From the NCBI RefSeq assembly GCF_000331245.1, contig NZ_ANFZ01000009.1:186001-250000 (forward strand): 64,000 nt of DNA, read 5' to 3'. The notes under the pieces are model-generated. The model saw nothing but the letters and a program-made list of their open reading frames with translations. It searched no databases and had not been told where the DNA came from. Positions 7,662-16,860 of the stretch are shown one piece after another. The position numbers and the translations under genes are program-made. The DNA comes from Blastomonas sp. AAP53. GTDB lineage: Bacteria > Pseudomonadota > Alphaproteobacteria > Sphingomonadales > Sphingomonadaceae. How positions within the stretch are numbered: position 1 is the stretch's first letter; each line of letters starts with the position of its first letter.

Positions 7662-8761
7662 CACTTCTTCTCCGACCCGCTGCTGGACGACATGCCCTTC
7701 TGCCCGCCCGATGATGCGCCCGAAGCATTGCCGGTTCCCGCCTGGCTCTCGTTGATCAGAGCCGGGTTCTGCAGCGGGAAGTCGTTGAGCTGACGCCACA
7801 GTTCGAAGCCGACCGAGACCTGCTCCATGGCCACCCAGCCGCGCACGTTCGCGCCCAGCCGGACATAGGGTTCGCGCGGCCATCGCGCCTTGCCCCTGGC
7901 TTCCTGCACCAGCACGCGGAACAGGCCGTTGGGCGAGGCGGCAAGATCGACCTGCTGCACCTGTCCGTCGAACAGTCCGCGCGCCACCGAGGGCCAGCCC
8001 GAAAACTGGATCGCGGGCCAGCCTTCGAATTCCAGCCGGACCGGCTGTCCACGCCGGATCAGCGGGGCATCGCGACCGTCGACATAGATTTCCACCACGC
8101 GTTGCGCTTCGGTCGGGGCGAAGGTGGCCAGCACCTCGCCCTGCGATACCATGGTGGCACGATCGCCGCCGTTGATCCGCTGGATGACGCCGTTGCGCGG
8201 CGCGCGGACAAGCTGCAGCGACTGGCGCGCAAGATTGATGTCAATCTGCGTGATGGCGGCGCGGGCTTCGGCCAGCGTCGCTTCCATCTCCGCCACCTTG
8301 ATCCGCGCCAGCTCGTTCTCGCGCCGCGATGCCAGCCCCTCGCTGAACAGCGTGCCGGTGCGTCCGACATCGAGCCGGGCGGTGCTGAGAGCGCTGGCAG
8401 CAGCAGCGGCCTTTGCTTCGGCCAGGCTGCGTTCGACCCGCAGGCGCTGCAGCAGCATGGGGTCGTTATCGGAAATCTGGACGATCGGATCGCCCTCCTT
8501 CACCACCGAACCATCCTGCACATACCAGCGCTCGATGCGTCCCGACACCAGAGCGGTCACGTTCTGCAACCGGTCCTGCGGGTTGAGCGCGATCACTTGG
8601 CCGGCGCCATAGGCGGTCTGGACCCAGGGCACATAGAACATGAACAGGGTCGCCGCGATCAGGGTCAGCACCACCATGACGGCAATGGCGCGCAGCGGGC
8701 GCGGCGTGCGCTGCTTGGCCAGCGTGCGGAAGCGGACGAGGGCGCGATCACGCGTTGTCAT
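7661..8761 (-). CDS. HlyD-family periplasmic adaptor (membrane fusion protein)
   Basis: 366 residues. A short cytoplasmic N-terminus is followed by one transmembrane helix (about 25-47), a biotinyl-lipoyl-like half-motif (G-R-I-E-R-W-Y-V-Q-D-G-S-V-V-K-E-G-D-P-I-V), a coiled-coil hairpin (about 105-195) and the second lipoyl half with beta-barrel (R-A-P-R-N-G-V-I-Q-R-I). The C-terminus is Ser/Gly-rich and low complexity. Such adaptors link an inner-membrane exporter to a TolC channel. ATG 8761 is chosen for homology; it lies 14 bases inside the 3' end of the ABC gene, so the two are translationally coupled. The gene downstream is the TolC channel. Confidence 0.88.
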   Translation of the reverse strand: MTTRDRALVRFRTLAKQRTPRPLRAIAVMVVLTLIAATLFMFYVPWVQTAYGAGQVIALNPQDRLQNVTALVSGRIERWYVQDGSVVKEGDPIVQISDNDPMLLQRLRVERSLAEAKAAAAASALSTARLDVGRTGTLFSEGLASRRENELARIKVAEMEATLAEARAAITQIDINLARQSLQLVRAPRNGVIQRINGGDRATMVSQGEVLATFAPTEAQRVVEIYVDGRDAPLIRRGQPVRLEFEGWPAIQFSGWPSVARGLFDGQVQQVDLAASPNGLFRVLVQEARGKARWPREPYVRLGANVRGWVAMEQVSVGFELWRQLNDFPLQNPALINESQAGTGNASGASSGGQKGMSSSSGSEKK

Positions 8762-10472
8762 GACGTGCCTCCTCTGCCTGGCTGCGGGTGACGTGCAGGA
8801 ACTCGTCGGGATCGTCGATGATGCGCTGGCCATCGCAACCCAGCCACAGATAGCGGCAGTCCGAAGGGGCATCCGGACGATAGCTGAACTGGATCACGGT
8901 CGATCCCTGTTCGCTCATCACCTTGCGGACGTCGGAAAGGATCGCTCCGTCGATCATGTCGAACAGCCCGGTCATGATCAGCAGACGCGGGCATTTGAGC
9001 ATGGCACCGGCGAGCTTGAGCCGCAGCGACTCAGCGTAGGACAGGGGCCAGCCGCTCATGGAGAGCTGCGTGTCCAGGCCATCGGGCAGGCGCATCACGC
9101 GATCTTCCAGCCGGACCATGGCCAGCGCGCGCAGCGCATCGGCCGATGTCGTTTCCGGCCCTGCGAGCCTCAGATAGTCGCGGATGCTGGCCTGGACGAT
9201 GGTGGGCCGGTCGAGGACGATGATCTCGCTGCGCAGGCGGAACATGTCCACCATCGCAATGTCCTGGCCACCCAGGGTCACGACCCCGGTTTGAGGGGTG
9301 ATGTACCGCTTCATTGCATGGGTGAACAATCGTTGGACGTCGTGGTTCTGCGCCTGCGCGATCAGCTGGCTGCCGGCGGGAATCGCGATATCCAGCGTGA
9401 TGTTCTGAGCGGTCGGCGCGTGGCTGACCCGGCGCAGCACAAGGTCGCTGCCGCTGATCGCGTCCTGCCCCTCGCGGGCCTCTTCCTCCTGCTCGATATG
9501 GTAGAGCATGCCGATTTCTTCGGCGGCGGCGATCAGGTCGTAGGTCGTATCGAGATACGCGCCCATCTGGCCCAGGCCGAAGAACGCCGCCGAAAGGATC
9601 AGCTCGGCGGCTACCAGCTGCCCGATCGACAGCTCGCCACGGATGACCAGCCAGCCGCCCAGCGCCAGAAGGCCGGCACTGGCGAACGCATAAAGCAGCA
9701 GAAAAGCTACGGTCTGCGACATGGTGTACCGGAAATGCTTGGACTTGGCGCTGACATAGGCGGCGCTGACGTCTTCGGAACGATCCAGCGCATAATCGAC
9801 GTGCCGACCCGACTTGTAGAATCCGTTCGAAGCACCGACGTTTTCCAGCCAGCCTGCGGTGGCGTATTTGGCATGGCTCAGCGCGATGCCCGAGCGGATC
9901 GCGCCGCGCGTCCAGACCAGCAGGATCAGCATCGCGATGCCGATGACGATCAGGTTGAAGGCCAGGAAGAACGGGTGGTAAAACGCCGTGACGGCAAAGC
10001 CGACCGCGGACTGCAGGATGATGGTAAAGCCGCCAATCAACAGGCTCGGCACCGCTTTCTGCACGGTATTGACGTCGAAATAGCGGTTGAACAGGTCCTG
10101 CCGCTTGCTGTCCTCGAAAAACGGGTTGCGAGCGTGGATGGAACGCAGCGTGATCTCTGCTACCTGACGGGCATAGAACCGGCGGGCGAACAGCTCCATC
10201 GTGTAGATGCGAAGAGCCGAAAGCAGTACCGCGATCAGCAACAGGCCCAGCAGCGTCCCCGCCAGTGTGACCAGGGGTGTCACCAGCGCGGTGTTGGCGA
10301 CCGAGTTGATCAGCATCTGGACCGAAATGGGTGTCGCCAGCGACAGCACCGAAACCGCCACGCCGTAGATCAACGCCAAGGTGATGAAGCTGCGCTCACC
10401 GCTCAGCAGGCTGAGCATCCAGCGGATCGCCTCACGCGCTCCCATGATGTGATGTTCGGAAGATGACGCCAT
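8748..10472 (-). CDS. ABC exporter with a degenerate, ATPase-dead nucleotide-binding domain
   Basis: 574 residues. Residues about 20-320 form a six-helix type I exporter membrane domain. Residues about 340-560 align along the whole length of an exporter NBD, but every catalytic motif is gone. The Walker A site reads A-Q-N-H-D-V-Q-R (about 374-381) in place of GxxGxGKS/T. The Q-loop Gln is Asp (V-L-D). The signature LSGGQ is LSYAE (477-481). Walker B LLxLDE is LLIMTG (497-502), and the switch His is Tyr (F-S-Y-R). The conserved surrounding positions (P-D-G-L-D-T, lR-x-x-I) show this is real homology, not a misread frame. No peptidase domain precedes it. It is first in an operon with HlyD and TolC genes. 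It may act as a passive scaffold or need a second ATPase. The start is ATG 10472. Confidence 0.88.
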   Translation of the reverse strand: MASSSEHHIMGAREAIRWMLSLLSGERSFITLALIYGVAVSVLSLATPISVQMLINSVANTALVTPLVTLAGTLLGLLLIAVLLSALRIYTMELFARRFYARQVAEITLRSIHARNPFFEDSKRQDLFNRYFDVNTVQKAVPSLLIGGFTIILQSAVGFAVTAFYHPFFLAFNLIVIGIAMLILLVWTRGAIRSGIALSHAKYATAGWLENVGASNGFYKSGRHVDYALDRSEDVSAAYVSAKSKHFRYTMSQTVAFLLLYAFASAGLLALGGWLVIRGELSIGQLVAAELILSAAFFGLGQMGAYLDTTYDLIAAAEEIGMLYHIEQEEEAREGQDAISGSDLVLRRVSHAPTAQNITLDIAIPAGSQLIAQAQNHDVQRLFTHAMKRYITPQTGVVTLGGQDIAMVDMFRLRSEIIVLDRPTIVQASIRDYLRLAGPETTSADALRALAMVRLEDRVMRLPDGLDTQLSMSGWPLSYAESLRLKLAGAMLKCPRLLIMTGLFDMIDGAILSDVRKVMSEQGSTVIQFSYRPDAPSDCRYLWLGCDGQRIIDDPDEFLHVTRSQAEEARHDNA

Positions 10473-10808
10473 ATTCTCTGCCTGCCCGTTAATCCAAGGT
10501 CGCTGCCGCACCAATTAGGTCCTTGGGCCGATAAGCCCATTCGAAAGGCAACGTCCAGAACGATTGGTTTTGTCTATCGGGCAAACGCCCCCGCCGGTGC
10601 CTGCTTCATGCCGGAGACACCGCTCAAACCGAACGACAAAATCGCAATATTGATCCACGTAAACAAGACAATAGCTGGCACGAGGATGACAAAGGTGCCG
10701 AAGTTCGCCTTCAGTTGTTCAGAGGCATTGCCTAAACCACTGTAACAAATGTAATATCTTTTGGCGACACGCAAGCAGGCCCTGCTCGGGCCGGCCTGCG
10801 CATGGCGT
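10473..10808. other. 336-base gene-free region upstream of the export operon
   Basis: It lies between uvrA's 3' end and the ABC gene start. It contains a lower-GC patch (10630-10770). A weak minus-strand promoter candidate is TTGTCT (10666-10671) with TATTGC (10644-10649), 16 bases apart. An open minus-strand frame here encodes one hydrophobic segment but has no credible start, so it is not called as a gene. Confidence 0.4.
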
Positions 10809-13742
10809 CTATCGCTTGAGCAAAGGCGCGAGATAATGGCCGGTGTAGCTCGCCTTGACCTTGGCCACCTGCTCGGGTGTGCCCTCTGCGACGACTTCGC
10901 CACCCTTGACGCCACCTTCCGGGCCCATGTCGATGATCCAGTCCGCTGTCTTGATCACGTCCAGATTGTGCTCGATCACGACGACGCTGTTGCCCTGATC
11001 GACCAGCCGGTGGAGGACTTCGAGCAGCTTGCGGACATCCTCGAAATGCAATCCGGTGGTCGGTTCATCGAGGATGTAGAGCGTCTGCCCGGTCGATCGG
11101 CGGCTGAGTTCCTTGGCCAGCTTGACGCGTTGCGCCTCGCCGCCCGATAGGGTTGTGGCCTGCTGGCCGACCTTGACATAGCCCAGCCCGACTTCCCACA
11201 GCATCGCCATGCGGTCGCGGATCGGCGGCACCGCCTTGAAGAACTCGACCGCGTCCTCGACGGTCATGTCGAGCACGTCGGCGATCGAGTAGCCCTTGAA
11301 CTTCACCTCCAGCGTCTCGCGGTTATAGCGCTTGCCGTTGCATTCCTCGCAGGTGACATAGACATCGGGCAGGAAGTGCATCTCGATCTTGATGACGCCG
11401 TCACCCTGGCATTTCTCGCAGCGGCCACCCTTGACGTTGAAGCTGAACCGGCCCGGCTTGTAGCCGCGCGCAAGGCTTTCGGGCAGGCCGGCAAACCAGT
11501 CGCGGATATTGGTGAACGCGCCGGTATAGGTTGCGGGGTTCGACCGCGGGGTGCGGCCGATCGGCGACTGGTCGATATCGATGACCTTGTCGCAATGCTC
11601 CAGCCCGGTGATCTTGTCGTGCGGTCCGGCGATGATCCGCGCGCCGTTGAGCGTGCGCGCCGCGCCGGCATAGAGCGTATCGATGGTGAAGCTCGACTTG
11701 CCCGATCCGGATACGCCGGTGATGCAGGTGAAGGTGCCGAGCGGGATCGACGCGGTGACGCCGTTCAGATTGTTGGCCCGCGCGTTATGGACCGTCAGCT
11801 TCTTGCCATTGCCCTTGCGACGCTTGGCCGGAACCTCGATCCGCCGTTCGCCGGTCAGATACTGCGCGGTCAGCGAGTCCTTTGATTTCAGCAGCTCCTC
11901 CAGCGTGCCCTGCGCCACGATCTCGCCGCCATGCACGCCCGCGCCTGGCCCCAGATCGACGATATAGTCGGCGGTGCGGATCGCATCCTCGTCATGCTCG
12001 ACGACGATCACCGTATTGCCCAGGTCGCGCAGCCGCTTGAGCGTGACCAGCAACCGGTCGTTGTCCTTCTGGTGCAGGCCGATGCTGGGCTCGTCGAGCA
12101 CGTACAGCACGCCCGAAAGTCCGCTGCCGATCTGGCTGGCGAGCCGGATGCGCTGCGATTCCCCGCCGGAGAGCGTGCCCGAGGTGCGATCGAGGTTGAG
12201 GTAATCGAGCCCGACATTGTTGAGGAAGCCCAGCCGCTCGATGATCTCCTTGAGGATCGCCTTGGCGATCTGCTGCTGCTGCGCGCCGAGCTTGTCGTTC
12301 AAGGTTTCGAAGAAGTGCAGCGCGTCGGCGACCGAGCGGCGGGTGGAGATCGAGATATCCTCGCCTGCAATCTTGACCGATCGTGCCTCGGGCTTGAGAC
12401 GCGCGCCATCGCACACTTCGCAGGGCTGAGCGGTCTGATACTTGCTCAGCTCCTCGCGCATCCACGCGCTGTCGGTCTGCAGCAGGCGTCGGTTGAGATT
12501 GCCGATCACGCCCTCGAACGCCTTCTTGACCTCGTACGACTTGCGACCGTCCTGGAACCGCAAGGTCACAGGCTTTCCGCCGGTGCCATGCAGGATGATC
12601 AGCCGAACTTCGCCCGGCAGATCCTGCCACGGAGTCTCGAGCGAAAAGCCAAACTCGCGCCCCAGGCTGCTGAGCACCTGCATGTAATAGGGTGAAGGCG
12701 GGTTCGATTTGGCCCAGGGCACCACGGCACCCTTCTTGAGGCTGAGTTCCTCGTTGGGGACCACCAGCTGCGGGTCGAAATACATCTTCTCGCCCAGGCC
12801 ATCGCATGCCGGGCATGCGCCTTGCGGGGCGTTGAACGAAAAGAGCCGCGGTTCGATCGCCTCGATCGTGAAGCCGGAGACGGGGCAGGCGAAGCGTTCG
12901 GAAAAGATGATGCGGTTGTCGGGAATGCCGGCATTCTTCATGCCCTTCTTCGGCTTTTCCGCTTCGACCACCGGAATTTCGGATGGCGCTGCAGGCACTG
13001 GCTCACCCAAGGCCGCAACCGTGCCGTCCGCCAGATCGACGAATGCCAGTCCATCGGCCAGCTTCAGCGCGGTCTCGAAACTGTCGGCGAGCCGCGTCTC
13101 GATGCCTTCGCGCACCGCCATGCGGTCGACGACGACCTCGATGTCATGCTTGTACTTCTTGTCGAGCGTCGGTGCCGCGTCGATTTCGTACATTTCGCCG
13201 TCGATACGGACGCGGGTGAAGCCCGCCTTCTGCCATTCGGCTAGTTCCTTGCGATACTCGCCCTTGCGGCCACGCACCACCGGCGCAAGCAGATAGAAGC
13301 GCGTGCCTTCGGGCAAGGCCATGATCCGGTCGACCATCATGCTGACCGTTTGCGCGGTGATGGGCAGGCCGGTGGCGGGCGAATAGGGCACGCCCACGCG
13401 CGCCCAGAGGAGGCGCATGTAATCGTAGATCTCGGTGACGGTCGCCACGGTCGAGCGCGGGTTGCGGCTGGTCGTCTTCTGCTCGATGCTGATCGCAGGG
13501 CTGAGGCCGTCGATATGCTCGACATCGGGCTTCTGCATCATCTCGAGGAACTGGCGCGCATAAGCCGAGAGCGATTCGACGTAGCGCCGCTGGCCTTCCG
13601 CATAGATCGTGTCGAACGCCAGGCTGGATTTGCCGCTGCCGGAAAGTCCGGTGATGACGATCAGCTGATCGCGGGGCAGATCGATGTCCACGCCCTTGAG
13701 GTTATGTTCGCGCGCGCCGCGCACAGAGATGTGGGTGAGCAT
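10809..13742 (-). CDS. uvrA: excinuclease ABC subunit A
   Basis: 977 residues, slightly longer than E. coli UvrA (940). Two ABC ATPase modules are intact: Walker [10 protein letters not shown] near residue 31 and G-V-S-G-S-G-K-S-S near 670, with signatures L-S-G-G-E-S-Q-R and L-S-G-G-E-A-Q-R. Zinc-finger Cys pairs occur (C-P-A-C-D-G, C-E-V-C-D-G, C-E-K-C-Q-G, C-E-E-C-N-G). It is the damage-recognition ATPase that loads UvrB in nucleotide excision repair. An extra stretch near 255-290 ([12 protein letters not shown]) explains the added length. It is transcribed alone. A LexA box was not obvious upstream. Confidence 0.98.
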   Translation of the reverse strand: MLTHISVRGAREHNLKGVDIDLPRDQLIVITGLSGSGKSSLAFDTIYAEGQRRYVESLSAYARQFLEMMQKPDVEHIDGLSPAISIEQKTTSRNPRSTVATVTEIYDYMRLLWARVGVPYSPATGLPITAQTVSMMVDRIMALPEGTRFYLLAPVVRGRKGEYRKELAEWQKAGFTRVRIDGEMYEIDAAPTLDKKYKHDIEVVVDRMAVREGIETRLADSFETALKLADGLAFVDLADGTVAALGEPVPAAPSEIPVVEAEKPKKGMKNAGIPDNRIIFSERFACPVSGFTIEAIEPRLFSFNAPQGACPACDGLGEKMYFDPQLVVPNEELSLKKGAVVPWAKSNPPSPYYMQVLSSLGREFGFSLETPWQDLPGEVRLIILHGTGGKPVTLRFQDGRKSYEVKKAFEGVIGNLNRRLLQTDSAWMREELSKYQTAQPCEVCDGARLKPEARSVKIAGEDISISTRRSVADALHFFETLNDKLGAQQQQIAKAILKEIIERLGFLNNVGLDYLNLDRTSGTLSGGESQRIRLASQIGSGLSGVLYVLDEPSIGLHQKDNDRLLVTLKRLRDLGNTVIVVEHDEDAIRTADYIVDLGPGAGVHGGEIVAQGTLEELLKSKDSLTAQYLTGERRIEVPAKRRKGNGKKLTVHNARANNLNGVTASIPLGTFTCITGVSGSGKSSFTIDTLYAGAARTLNGARIIAGPHDKITGLEHCDKVIDIDQSPIGRTPRSNPATYTGAFTNIRDWFAGLPESLARGYKPGRFSFNVKGGRCEKCQGDGVIKIEMHFLPDVYVTCEECNGKRYNRETLEVKFKGYSIADVLDMTVEDAVEFFKAVPPIRDRMAMLWEVGLGYVKVGQQATTLSGGEAQRVKLAKELSRRSTGQTLYILDEPTTGLHFEDVRKLLEVLHRLVDQGNSVVVIEHNLDVIKTADWIIDMGPEGGVKGGEVVAEGTPEQVAKVKASYTGHYLAPLLKR

Positions 13743-13939
13743 GGACGGCCTTATGTTCTAATGATGTTCTGCTGGCAAGCCAGTGTTTGTGGCCAGCCCG
13801 GCGGGATCGCTGCGAGGGCTGGAACATGGTGCGCGCGAAGCTGCACTGCAAGGGCACACCTGCCGCGCAATGGAACCGCTTTGCGACCTCTACGTATGCA
13901 TGTTAATCGAGATCAACTTTGTTTTGAGGGAAACAGATC

Positions 13940-14392
13940 ATGAAAACCCGTTCTTTCCGTGCCGCCACATTGGCCACCATTCTGGCCGCGGGGGCATTGA
14001 CGGTGCCGGCAGTAGCACAGCAGGCCGCCACGCCAGAGGCTCAAGCGGCGGATAGCGGTTCGATGGAGCCTTCACCGGTTACGCAAAATCCCAGCACCGC
14101 CGAAGAACAGGCTGAACGCGAAGCAGCAAACGCGGCACAGGCCCAGATGTCGAGCGCGCAGGTCGCCCAGAACGTAGCCAACCTGGCCAATTACGAGGCG
14201 CGCCGGTCCAGCTACGAAAGCCAGATGAAGCTGTACGAGAATACCGTGGAATCGCGTGCGCGGGCCGAGGCTGAATATGCCGAGGTCAAGAAGCTGTACG
14301 ACGCCATCCATGCGCAATGGGAGGCCGATGTCGCAGCGTGCACGGCGGGCAACCGCAAGCGGTGCGCGCAGTCGCCCGTGCTTCCCCAATAA
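13940..14392 (+). CDS. small secreted coiled-coil protein of unknown function
   Basis: 150 residues. A clear signal peptide ends near A-V-A-Q-Q (residue 27). It is followed by a Pro/Glu/Ala-rich linker (30-60), then a helical, probably coiled-coil segment (60-125) with alternating Glu/Lys/Arg. The C-terminal tail has two Cys (A-A-C-T and K-R-C-A) that could pair. GAGGG lies about 10 bases before the ATG. It is divergent from uvrA and convergent with the kinase-like gene, so it stands alone. I do not recognise the family. Periplasmic location is supported by the signal peptide only. Confidence 0.7.
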   Translation: MKTRSFRAATLATILAAGALTVPAVAQQAATPEAQAADSGSMEPSPVTQNPSTAEEQAEREAANAAQAQMSSAQVAQNVANLANYEARRSSYESQMKLYENTVESRARAEAEYAEVKKLYDAIHAQWEADVAACTAGNRKRCAQSPVLPQ

Positions 14393-14425
14393 CCGTTTAA
14401 CTCCCCTCGGTTTAGTAGGAGGGGG

Positions 14426-15802
14426 CTATTCCTTCGGCAAGATCAAGGTGAAACGCGCGCCCTGACCCGGCGCGCTTTCCACTGTCAGGTCGCCGTTCAT
14501 GGCCAGTGCCAGTCGGCGCGAAATATAAAGCCCCAGCCCGCTGCCGCCATCGCCGCTCCGGCCGAGCCGTTCCCATTTGTTGAACAGACGCTGCTTGTCC
14601 TCATCGCTCAGGCCCGGGCCCTGATCGGCGACTGTAACGCTTGCCCAGTCTGGCCCGTCATCCAGCCGCAACCAGATCATCGAACCGTCTGGCGCATAGT
14701 TGATCGCATTGGCGACGAGGTTCAACAGGACCTGCAGAACCCGGCGAAACTCGCCCAATGCCGGTGCGCTGTCATCTTCGGCGGGCTTGTCGATGCGGAT
14801 CGAGCGGTCGGCGGCCTTCAGCGCGAGCAACCCTGCGGCGCGGCGAGCGAGATCCGCCAGGTCGACGTGTTCGCGCGCCGCGCTGAAACCGGTTGCCTCG
14901 ATCGCTTCCAGATCCGCCAGATCATCGACCAGTGCGAGCAGATGGCGTCCGGCAGATGCTATATCGCTGGCGTAGTTGGCATAATCGGCGCGCAACGGGC
15001 CTTCCAGCCGTCCGCCGATGGTTTCGGCATTGGCGATGATCCGCCCGATCGGCTGACGCAGCGCCGGCCCGATCTGGCTGCCGAACATGCGCGTCAATCG
15101 TTCGCCATCGAAAAGCGGCGGTGGGGGCGGGGGCGCCTCGGGTTCGATCTCAGCCGGTGCCGGTGTCAGAACCAGCCGCGCATGACCACCCGCATGATCG
15201 GGCTGGAGGCTGGCCAGCCACAGGCGGTCATCGCCAGGCAGACGGACGCGACGTCCATCGGCCTGCGCTGCCCTTGCGACAGGGGCGCCATCGGAACCGG
15301 TAACGACACTCGAGATTGGTTGCAGCGTCCACCGTTCTGTCTGGACTTGCAGGCCCAGAGGCATTTGCGTTTGCACTGCCAATATCCGCTCGGCGGCGTC
15401 GATGCGGATTGCGATCGCGTCAGGGTCGAGCGGCGGCAGAGTCAAGGCAGTCGCGGGCAGCGGTGCGGTCGGCAGCGGTTGCTCGCGCCACGAGGTGATT
15501 GCGATATCCGCGCTCTCGGGCCCAGGTGTGCACTCGCACCACAGGTCGATCAGCGTGTCGGCACCTGCCACTATCACGGGCCGCGACAACCGCATGCCGA
15601 GGCGTTGGCCATGACGGACGAAATCCAGCAGCGCGGGCACAGCCAGAATGCCGCCCGGCTCACCCCCCAGGCTGGCATGCAAGGCGGACAGCCGTTCGCC
15701 AGCCAACAGCAGCCGTCCATCGCGGTCAACACGGGCCAGGGTTTCCTTGCCGAGGCTGACCTGCGTCATTGCGTGTTCGCTGTTGAGAGGATGCGCGTTC
15801 AC
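14426..15802 (-). CDS. soluble histidine-kinase homologue without the phosphoacceptor His
   Basis: 458 residues, no membrane segment. Residues 1-230 are a variable sensor-like region ending in a Pro run. Residues 235-295 align with the dimerisation/phosphoacceptor helix pair of DivL/PdhS/CckA-type kinases, but the H-box reads G-P-A-L-R-Q-P-I in place of S-H-E-x-R-T-P-L, so His is Pro246. The ATP-binding domain looks intact, with N-box L-L-N-L-V-A-N-A-I-N-Y-A-P, G1 D-Q-G-P-G-L and G2 G-S-G-L-G-L-Y-I. It may bind ATP but cannot autophosphorylate in the usual way, so it could be an allosteric pseudokinase like DivL. The GTG start overlaps the stop of the upstream DUF2336-like gene (GTGA), so the two are coupled. 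Confidence 0.87.
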   Translation of the reverse strand: MNAHPLNSEHAMTQVSLGKETLARVDRDGRLLLAGERLSALHASLGGEPGGILAVPALLDFVRHGQRLGMRLSRPVIVAGADTLIDLWCECTPGPESADIAITSWREQPLPTAPLPATALTLPPLDPDAIAIRIDAAERILAVQTQMPLGLQVQTERWTLQPISSVVTGSDGAPVARAAQADGRRVRLPGDDRLWLASLQPDHAGGHARLVLTPAPAEIEPEAPPPPPPLFDGERLTRMFGSQIGPALRQPIGRIIANAETIGGRLEGPLRADYANYASDIASAGRHLLALVDDLADLEAIEATGFSAAREHVDLADLARRAAGLLALKAADRSIRIDKPAEDDSAPALGEFRRVLQVLLNLVANAINYAPDGSMIWLRLDDGPDWASVTVADQGPGLSDEDKQRLFNKWERLGRSGDGGSGLGLYISRRLALAMNGDLTVESAPGQGARFTLILPKE

Positions 15803-16782
15803 CAGGCAGGGCCAGCGGTCTGGACCGGGTCCATGTTGCGCCAGCCCGCGACGATCCGCATGGCATCATCGGAAGCAATGGCGCGCAATGCGGCGGCAGA
15901 GGGCAGATCATCGACCCGCAGCGAGGCAAGCACCGCAAAGTCCTGAAGCAAGCGTGCAGCGACATTCACTTCAATCGCGCAGGCGCGCAGCACCACCGCA
16001 AGCCGGGTCAGATCCGGATCGCGCAGCATGTCTAGCAACAGGTCGCCAGCGACGCCGCTCGATCGCTCCAGCATGGCGATCGCCAGCGAGGGGCCGTTGT
16101 CGGCCAACGCCCAATCGTCACCGGCGCGCGGCAATTCGAACAGATGGCAGAACCGCATCAGCCGGTGCGGGCGACCGCGCCGTTCATCGAACTGCGCCAG
16201 CAGCACATCGGCGGCGTTGCGCAAGGCCATCGGATCGCTCGCATCGTTATCCTGCAGCCAGGCCACTGCCAGCCGTACCAGCGCATGCAGAATCTCTGGC
16301 GGCAGTTCGTCGATATCTATGGCAAAGCCCTGCGCCCGGCTGACGAATCGGCTTTGCGCGATGATCAGCGCCATGGCGCTTTCTGCCAGTTCGTCCTGCG
16401 CATCGCCGACTAGGGCTTCAACGCGTGGGGGCAGTTCGGCCGTCGGCAATCCGATCAGCCCGGACTGGTGACACAACCGGGCCTCGATCGCGCGCGCGTA
16501 GAGCAGGCGCGTGGCTGGCGGGCACGCGAGCACGGCATGGCGTGCGATGGCGGCAGCATCTGCAGCCCCCAAAGCTTCGGCCAATCGTCTTGCGATGGAA
16601 TCGACGAACCCGCCAGCAAGGCTCAGATCGTCTTCGCGCAGCGTCTGCGCCGAATCGGGCGACAACCGTTGGCGGACCAACGCCGGCACCGCCAGCGCCT
16701 GCCGAGCCTGCGCATCGGCATGGCGCAGCAACGCGCCAGCGTCCCGTAACATCGGGCGTGCGAGGGCCATGTCGGTATTCAT
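15799..16782 (-). CDS. DUF2336-like helical repeat protein
   Basis: 327 residues, all-helical and Ala/Leu/Arg-rich, with HEAT-like repeats but no catalytic motif. The opening (L-R-H-A-D-A-Q-A-R-Q-A-L) and overall composition resemble the alphaproteobacterial DUF2336 family. That assignment is from general resemblance and is not certain. Its stop overlaps the GTG of the His-less kinase gene downstream, so both products are made together and may interact. A CtrA-like box lies about 23 bases upstream of its start, which would place the pair under cell-cycle control (inference). Cytoplasmic; no signal peptide. Confidence 0.65.
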   Translation of the reverse strand: MNTDMALARPMLRDAGALLRHADAQARQALAVPALVRQRLSPDSAQTLREDDLSLAGGFVDSIARRLAEALGAADAAAIARHAVLACPPATRLLYARAIEARLCHQSGLIGLPTAELPPRVEALVGDAQDELAESAMALIIAQSRFVSRAQGFAIDIDELPPEILHALVRLAVAWLQDNDASDPMALRNAADVLLAQFDERRGRPHRLMRFCHLFELPRAGDDWALADNGPSLAIAMLERSSGVAGDLLLDMLRDPDLTRLAVVLRACAIEVNVAARLLQDFAVLASLRVDDLPSAAALRAIASDDAMRIVAGWRNMDPVQTAGPAW

Positions 16783-16804
16783 CGCCTTTGCCTACCAATT
16801 GCTG

Positions 16805-16820
16805 GTTAAAATGCTGTTAG
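16805..16820 (-). promoter_or_regulatory. CtrA-like binding box
   Basis: On the minus strand CTAA-N7-TTAAC (plus strand GTTAA-N7-TTAG, 16805-16820) matches the CtrA consensus TTAA-N7-TTAAC with one mismatch. It lies just upstream of the DUF2336-like/kinase-like operon. The site has not been shown to be bound. Confidence 0.45.
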
Positions 16821-16860
16821 TTCAAGCTCGCGACGCCCGGATGCAGATATGGGTGGCGCG

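Noticed and set aside
8640-10466. Long 608-residue plus-strand frame opposite the ABC gene
   Set aside because: High-GC antisense shadow rich in Arg, His, Gln and Asp with no domain; the minus-strand genes are clearly real.
10574-10760. Minus-strand frame with one hydrophobic segment upstream of the ABC gene
   Set aside because: Its only upstream starts lie inside the uvrA 3' end, no ribosome-binding site is present and no family is recognisable.
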